Source of the DNA: Cylicocyclus nassatus
Lineage: Eukaryota; Nematoda; Chromadorea; Rhabditida; Strongylidae
Direction: 5' to 3'
Assembly: GCA_958299035.1 (NCBI GenBank)
Contig: CATQJL010000316.1
Span: 42,148,025 to 42,212,024, forward strand
DNA: 64,000 nt
The first letter of the stretch is position 1, and each line of letters starts with the position of its first letter. The notes under the pieces were generated by a model that had not been told where the DNA came from, made no database searches, and worked only from the letters and a program-made list of their open reading frames with translations. Shown here piece by piece: positions 39,401-48,400 of this stretch. The position numbers and the translations under genes were made by a program.

Positions 39401-42400
39401 GGGGTGGGAGGTATACTTGGGTCCGAATTGAATAGAAATTCGATCATTCGAATAAAACATTCGAATATATTCGTATTTGAAATTCGATATTCGGAGTTCT
39501 TCCATTTTCGAATAATATTCGAAACTCGAATAACCAAAAAAACAGGGTTTCGAATAAAATTCGAAAACTCGAATAATCAAAAAACGAGGTTTCGAATATT
39601 ATTCGAAAACTCGAATAATTAAAAAACGGGGTTTCGAATAGATTTTATTCGAATGTTTTATTCGAATGTTCATTCGAATTCGTATTCGAATGTACTCCGC
39701 ATTATACTTGGGTAATTCGAGAATTTTTCATCGAATGAATGAATATCGAATAAATCCGAAAAGGAAAAATTTCGAATAAACGAATATCGAATAAATTCGG
39801 AAAATCAAAAATAGCGAATGAATGAATTTCGAATAAATTCGGAAAATTAATATCGAATGAATGAATTTCGAATAAATTTGGAGAATCAGAAATATCGAAT
39901 GATTGAATATCGAATATATTCGAGCATTGGAAGTCGAATTTCGAATAAATATTCGAATGATTTATCGAATAACTAAAGCAATCACATCTCAAACTTGCCG
40001 GCATATCTGGCTAGAGCCCCAATCATAATCAGCCCCCTAGTATCCCCTATACCAACTCCTAGCTCACGATAAAATATTAGGTTGTAACAGAATTAATGCA
40101 GGTTTTGAATTCCAACCGCAATAAGTCATACACTTCTCATTTCTAAATAGGTTGCAAAATACCATTCGATAGAGCAAAGTAATCTCTACAAGGTGGCAAT
40201 CTTGCTTTTGCAACAGCTCTCACCCATCTCGAGTTTAGAGCCAAAAACTAAAAAGACTCAGTAGCCCGAAAAATTGAGAAAAATCGTAACATAGAATCGT
40301 AAAATCAGTTCATAAAAAACCTACAAAAATTCTAACTTGCTCACGTAAACACTATCCACATAAGACATCAATATACGCCGTTGCCGTCCTTTTTTACCCT
40401 TTGGAGATCAAGAAAACGGAAATTTACGCGCATTTTTCAACGTGATGCTGTGCAGTCTCCACATGTGTAATTATGTACTACAAAGTTGTAAAGTACAAAC
40501 GTAAATTTTCAGCTCTCTACAAGCTTTAATCCCCGAGAAATTTGAATTTTGGCTTGGACCACCTGACCAGGGAAAGCCATATTCAATATTTCTCGAGAAC
40601 CAAAGCTTGTAGAGAGCTGAAAATTTACGTTTGTACTTCTACAGGTTTGTAGTACACAACTACGCATGTTGGTACTACACAGCATTGCTTTAGCAAGAAC
40701 ATGAAAATCTTCGTTTTAATTTCCAAAAGGTGAAAAAGGACGGCAACGGCGTACATAGTTGTCTTATGTGGATAGTGTTTACGTGAGCAAGTTAGACTTT
40801 TTGTAGGATATGAACTGAGTTACGATTTTTCTCAATTTTTCGGGCAATTGAATATTTTTAGTTTTTGGCTCGAAACTCGTACTGGATCAGAGTTGCTGCT
40901 AAAGCAAGATTGCCACCTTATAGAGAATGCTTTGCTCTATCGAATGGTAATTTTCAGCATACTTAGAAATGAGAAGTGTATGACTTATTGCGGTTGGACT
41001 TCAAAACCTGCATTACTTCTGTTACAACCTAATATTAGGTTGGTGCAAAAGTTTTGTCAGTTTTTTCAATCCATCGGCAAACACGTTAGAATGAAGAAAA
41101 ACAAATGCTTCAAAACGTATCCGATGCAGAATTTCTTCCTCTTTCTAGCTGCTTAACCCACATTGCGTTTCGTTGAAGGTTTGACGAGATATTTGCTGGG
41201 AATGACAACCACTCGTTATCATGTCCAACTTTCGCTAATTCTCAAAATTTTTGTATGAGACTTCCGAAGGAGCCCTAGTAACCAGCAAATAGGGCAAGCC
41301 TTTTGCCAACTTATGCAACTTTTTTCTTTTTTTTCAGCTACTTTTTCAGATTTTTGCTAAATAATTTTTTAAAAGTCTTCTGTTCGAAAAATCGCATGAC
41401 CTGTTATTGCACCAAACACTGCAAACTTATAGAAAACTAAGGTTTCAACACACGATTATTATTACCGCTACCATTACAAAGTAAATGAGCGGTTTTCGCT
41501 TCAAATTATATAGATTTTGAAACATATGTAGGTTACCTCAGTGCGCACTCCTGAAATTAAGGAAATAATGCGATTTTTTCCACAAATTTCGCCTTTTTCG
41601 GCAAAAAAAGATAATTATTACAACAAGGAGAAAAAGTTGCATCGGATGGTGACTGAAATGTTTAACATTTTATGTTCCACGATGTTAAAATAAGCTGAAT
41701 GTAAAATTTGTTCACTTCAAAAAATAAATCGTAGAAATTCTGAAAGAAAAGCCGTAGGGCTACAAAAAATTGCTTCTGTTGGCGAAAGGTTTGCACTATC
41801 CGCTGGTTACTAGGGCTCCTCCGAAAGTCTCATACAAAAATTTTGAGAATTAGCGAAAGTTGGACATGATAAAAACGAGTGGTTGTAATTCCCAGCAAAT
41901 ATCTCGTCAAACCTTCAACGAAACGCAATGTGGGTTAAGCAGCTAGAAAGAGGAAGAAATTCTGCATCGGATACGTTTTGAAGCATTTGTTTTTCTTCAT
42001 TCTAGCATGTTTGCCGATGGATTGAAAAAACTGACGAAACTTTTGCACCAATTTAATAGATTTTGGTTTCAATCAGCATCCTTATTTACCCCCTGTACCA
42101 ACTCCCAAGCTCGTAGCTCGAGGATATCCATAATCAGCACCCTCACTTACCCCCTTGTGCCAACTCTCAGCTCCGCAGCTCAAACTTCCCCAAAAACCGA
42201 TAAAGTCGGTCGGTCGGCGTCTAGTCTATACATTAGCAAAAAGTCAGATTTTACCCATTATGGACGATCTAAAAAGCAGTCGATAGAATTTTTTATGCTG
42301 TGCCCAAAAGATTCTTCTTCAGATGGCCTGAAAGAGACTGATGTACACCAGAATTAACTTTATTTCTTATCAGCATCAACAATGTAAAAGCAAAGGGCTT

Positions 42401-45400
42401 GCTCTACTTTCTACATCAATTAAAATCCACATATGATTTTTTTACTGTCGCAAGCAGTCGGAAGAATGCGACTCTCCATACAGTTCAAAGGTATAACGGT
42501 TGCAAAAGATGCATTACCGAGTTTTGCGGAAAAAAAATGCGGACGAAGTGAGCTTGATACTCAGCATTGGCTCTACAACAAAGTTGAATAATCTGAATAC
42601 GGAGTCATTCGAATACGAATTCGAATAAACATTCGAATAAAACATTCGAATAAAATCTATTCGAAACCCCGTTTTTTGATTATTCGAGTTTTCGAATAAT
42701 ATTCGAAACCTCGTTTTTTGATTATTCGAGTTTTCGAATTTTATTCGAAACCCTGTTTTTTGATTATTCGAGTTTCGAACATTATTCGAAAATGGAAGAA
42801 CTCCGAATATCGAATTTCGAATACGAATATATTTGAATGTTTTATTCGAATGATCGAATTTCTATTCGATTCGGACCCAAGTATACTCCGCATTCAGTTC
42901 GACTTTGTTGCAGAGCCAACTGCTGAGTATCAAGCTCACTTCGTTTTTTTTTTCACAAAACTTGGTAATGCATTTTTGCAACGTATGAACTTTGAACTGT
43001 ATGGAGGGTCGCATTCTTCCGACTGCTTGACAGCAAAAAAATCATATGTGGATTTTAATTGATGTTTTTTCGATCAATGAGATTGTTCGCACTGCTATTG
43101 GCACCAAATCAGCAAAGAAGATATCAAATTCAAGCCCATGTTCTGAGTTCATACCAAATTGAAATGGCTGTTCTTCTTTCTTTGCATTGCCCATGCTTGC
43201 GGTACGCAAAGCCCACACTAGTGAGCACTTTTGCTCGCATAAATCATTGCAAAACTGCGTATTCGTTACCTTGGAGTTTTTTGCGAATTGGTGTATACTG
43301 AGTGAAGGACATCGCAGTTGCAGTACAGGATTAGACAGTTTAGTTCGCCGTACGCGATTTGCCAGTTACGAGTTCTCTTCAGGCTCGCTTCGCGGCGGGA
43401 ACCACATGCCTTCTTCCACGACTAGCTTATACCACACAAGACGAAAGTCTCCGATGAACAGGCAATGTATCGTAGCATTTGTGGAATTTAAGTACATATG
43501 TGGCCACCTTATTTCTTCAAAAGATCGCACACTTAGCGCTATGAATCCAAACAGCTCTTTCAGCTGAAATATTTAGATGCTTACACCAAGTTGCGGGGTT
43601 TCTCATTTTTAAATTTTAGCTCCAGTCAATTTCATTTGCTATTACTCTGCTAAATTATCTTTGTATATAGTGACAAACAAGTAAGGTGCCCTACCAAAGC
43701 CGCAGGATCGAGGTGCACAAATGCGGTTCTTACCCGTACGGTGCATATATCGACTGCCTCTCCTTAGATCGCTCAATAATGGGAGGTAGATTATGAAGTC
43801 TGGAGACTAGTTGCCAACCAACCAACTTTATCAATTTTTGGAAAAAAGCTGCGGGGGGAGTTGGTACGGGTTGAGCCAGACTTCGCGGGGAAGCGGCGTA
43901 CGCGGCGTACGCAGCGTACGCCGCGCAGTCTGGCCCAACCCTACAAGGGGGTAAGTGAGGGTGCTGATCATGGATAAAAGGGAAAATCTTGAGCTACGAG
44001 GTCGGGAGTTGATACAAAGGGGTAAATGAGGGTGCTGATTAGACCAAAATTTATTTTATTGATTTCAGCAATTTTTGGAAAATTTTGAGCTAGGAGTTGG
44101 TATAGGGGATACTAGGGGGCTGATTATGATTGGATCGGCTTTAGCCAGATATGTCGGCAAGTTTGAGATGTGATTGCTTTAGTTATTCGATAAATCATTC
44201 GAATATTTATTCGAAATTCGACTTCCAGTTCGAATCAGGGCCCGGCAGGAGGTGGCATTTCAGAATTTTGAAAACGATATCCCCTTTGAAGCCAAAATTT
44301 CTTACGACTTCCCCTTTGACCCTATTTTTGACCCCCGTAAGTTCCTGACAAACAGATATACACAAATAATAAGATGGGCGGCCTCAGCGCTTATTATAGT
44401 GGTACTACCTGGCTTTCCTGGTCCAGCCCGGGTCATCAAGGTTTCAGCTCAATGGGTTCATCCGCAAAGGAATCTATAAAAAAACATAGGGTCAAGATTT
44501 GCACATACTTTGACGTTTATATATCTAAGATACTACTCATTTATTAGTCAGCTGCGAAACTTTACAATTTACAATAACCGATTGCGATTGGAGCGCGCTT
44601 TCCGAGGCCGATCATAACGCTGTGAATCCTATTTGGGGCTGTATCGAAACGGTGCCTTGGTGGTTTTGGAAGCGGATTTGAATATATAGTAATACTCTCA
44701 ACCTAGTCCAAATTTATGTAAAGAAATCCGGGAAATTATGTGAAGGGAAGCAGGGAGCCACCCCAGGTGGCTCCCAGGTGGCGCGGGAGCCACCTAATTT
44801 CGAAAAACACTTAACATTTTTTAAATTCACATAAGTTTCTCATAATTCTTCATACTTTTTTTGTGCTCATGGTCCTCCAACTACACATTACAAATTTGGT
44901 GCCATATCGTTGAAAACCAGCCTATTTTGTTATTTTCCTCTTACAAGAACTGCGATTTGAATTCCCGCTTGTGGGCAGGCTAGCGATCGGAGCACAGAAT
45001 CTTCACATTGCTGGAATCTAAGTTCATAGGACAGTAGCATCAACAAGGAATGATGAATAAAGAATGATATGTGCATTGTTTATCGGTAAACAAAGGGGAA
45101 GTCGTATTTTGGGTTCGGGCCAAAAACGATATCCAGCTTGTGAAAGCGCCACCCCCGCCGGGCCCTGGTTCGAATATATTCGATAATCATTCATTCGATA
45201 TTTTTGATTTTCCGAATTTATTCAAAATTCATTCATTCGATATTTTTGATTTTCCGAATTTATTCGATTCGTTTATTCGAGATTTTTTATTTTCGAATTT
45301 ATTCGATTTTCATTTATTGGAAATTTTTCCTTTTCGAATTTATTCGATATTCATTCATTCGATGAAAAATTATAGAATTACCCAAGTATAGTGGGGGCTG

Positions 45401-48400
45401 ATACAATACTCGATGCCACAAGTAAAATTTCGTGAAAATCATTGAAACGATTGATACAGTGCCTCCACTTTGCGGCGACTGTCCCCTTCCGCGTGCCCTC
45501 CTCCCCCCCCCCTAGGTGGTCCTGTATTTTGACACCTCAGAATTCGCTGAAACTTGAGAACAGAAACTATTTTACTTGCAAATTACAAAACAATGCTCTT
45601 ATGCTTTATAGATCTTTAATTATGCTAGTGTACGTAAACGATAAGGGGTCAAACATCAATGTGCTAGTATTTTGCAAGCCGGGCCTATTTGTGTTAACGA
45701 ATATCATGTTATGCGAACAGCGGACGCCTTGATAACGACCCTCCCCCCCCCCTTAATTCCTCAATACGACCCCCCAGGTGTGGCATGCCACACCCCACGC
45801 TTGACCCTGGTTATAACTCTAAGTTTCGGCAAGTTTGTTACCGACCCAACTTTTTTGATTTCTTGTAAATCTAAAATTTTCTCACTAAAAAAGCTGTCTC
45901 CTTTGAAATAAAAGAATAAAAACCTAAAAATAATTCAATCTTATATATAAAGCTGAATGTCTGTTTGTCTGTCTGTCTGTCTGTATGTCTGTCTGTCTGT
46001 CTGTATGTGTGTACGTATGTTCCGAATAGAAAATTCCATTTCTGAACCGATCGGGACCAAACTTGGCACACATACACTTCGGGCCCCGGCGGGTGTCATA
46101 GGCTACTTTTCGTATCGATCGATATCGATTTTATCGATTTTTTGCAAAATTTGAGCTACGGGGCTGGGAGTTGGCACAGGGGGGGTAAGTAAGCATGGGG
46201 ATTCGATAAATCAAGCAAATGACAACATTACAAAGTTCTTTCAACGATGCATGTTCTGTTTTTACGCACTACCTTCTGCCACGACGTCGTCGAATTTTCA
46301 ATTCCGTCTTCCGAAAACTCAGCTGGTGTGGTCCCAAAAAAAGTCTAACCAGCGGCTGTGATGGTCTTCGGTCTCAAAACAGACCCCGTCCACATGAACT
46401 GTGGTAAACTGAAATGGATGGTAATATGCTGGCACGAGATCTCCAGGGTAGATTGGATATCAATGCATCTTCTGGTCAGGTTCTTGCGGCAGCCATCACG
46501 CCATTTGCCGTAGGGCAGTGGCCTATCGAGAATGGGTCGCAAAATTTTTGGAAGTTACTTAAATGTGTTATAAAAATTTGCAAATGACTTGTTTATACTT
46601 GAAAAAAAGAAATAATTTTTCAATTTCTCAAAAAAATCGGTTTTGCCTTATAAAAATTTTATCGGAGATAACTGGCATTACGCTTTTTCTTCTGGATTTT
46701 CGGGGTTAGGGGCCCCCAAAAATTTCAGAGCGCATACCAAAAACTTTCTCGGAGTGCGTAGCTAACGTCCCGCACCTTTATCAGAACATTTTGTCTAGCA
46801 ATTTTCAATGCAAAAAGTCCTGCGTATTTCAAAAGTTTTGTTCACGGAACACTCTGCAAACCCTTTGTTTTTTGAACACGATCCGTTTCATATTGACAGC
46901 AAAACGCCATCGTCCATAATAGGCAAAAAACTGCACAAAACGGTTCTTTTTATCAAAAAAAGAGCAAGTACCAAAAATGTTTCCTTTTCGTCTCAAAAAA
47001 TCCTTCTTTGGAAGCTGAGGAATTAGAGCAGATTAGGTTTTCCTCGAGATTGAATAGCTTATTTCTAAAAAGCATGATCAGCTCTTCTCAGTGATATGCG
47101 CATCTTGCCTCAAACCCTCCGTTCCTCGCAAAAATGAGAACAAGAATGAAAACTTATGCTTTTCACCAAAAAAGAACAAGAATAAAAACTTTATGAACTT
47201 ACGAAACGCTAATATAACCATTTTATAGTCAAGCAATCAAGAAGTTCGACATAGCAAGATAATTTGCTCCATAATCTGTACAAGTCGTTTTGACGTTGTT
47301 CGAAATATTACACATTCGACCATTTCTGAACTCTGACATCGTGTAGATTATGCTAAGCGTACCCAAGGTTGTTAGTGTCTTTGCTTGCTATAAGCATACG
47401 TCAATCAAAACTTTTATGATCTAATTGTTGTTAACATAGATCAGAATACACTGTTGGCAGAATTATATGTTCACCATGAAATGCCGTAACTTAGTGGCTG
47501 TCGACGAATTGCTCTAATTGGTACAGCTTGTGTTCACAAGAATATTGTCAGTCATCAAAACAAGCCTCGTTCCATTTTACTATTTAAGAACAAGTCAAAA
47601 TTCTGAAAAAAAGCAGTTTTGAAACATAAATGTTGTCAAGATGTAGGTCCACCTAGAGTTTTATTTGTTGGAGCACTTATTAACTTTAGAAATTATTTAT
47701 GACTGAAGACACCCAACTCAGCTCGGCCTTTTGGAAAGAGATATATCTGAATTAGCTTGAAACGCATCTGCTGCTGCGCATCATTTTGAAACGAGTTGAG
47801 CGTCTTTACTGTGCGAAATTGACATACTATAACATGGGAAGACCGCCTGTAGTTGAAAATCGGCTCGAAAAAGATGCTAAGAATCGAAATAACATCATAC
47901 TTTTTATCTTACAAGGAGAGGATACCTAGTCGAAAGCACCAATCTAAAGGAGACATACATCATCTAAAAGCGCTTGAAACGCTGATTCCAAATCTATAGT
48001 TTTTAGCTGCGGAGCGGTTTTGTAGAGTGAGTTGTGAGGGGTGTTTTCTTTGGGGTTGAGGCGCCCTTCAGATGTTGGCCCTTGCTATGAGCATTATAAA
48101 AACACAAAATGGTGTAATGGTAAGTAGTCTGAATGAAGATTAATAAAGATTATAGTATTCTTAATACTTTGGTTTTTTTCAACACTTCTAACAATATCTT
48201 CAGAAATGTCAGGCTTTGGGGCTCCAAAGCCATTTAGAAGCTCAATTTTGCAAAAATTGCGATAAAGTTGCGCGATGGGATTAAAATCTTGACACATCCC
48301 CTATCAAGCAAGTCACTTACCACTAGGCCAGTTGCCACCAGTTGGTACTCCTCTACAGTGCTCATACATACGGGATGACCTGCTGGAGGGCGCCTCGACT

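Noticed and set aside
39298..40004. ORFs rich in Phe, Ile, Asn and Ser in the TTCGAA region
   Set aside because: They are translations of the TTCGAA simple repeat, open in several frames on both strands.
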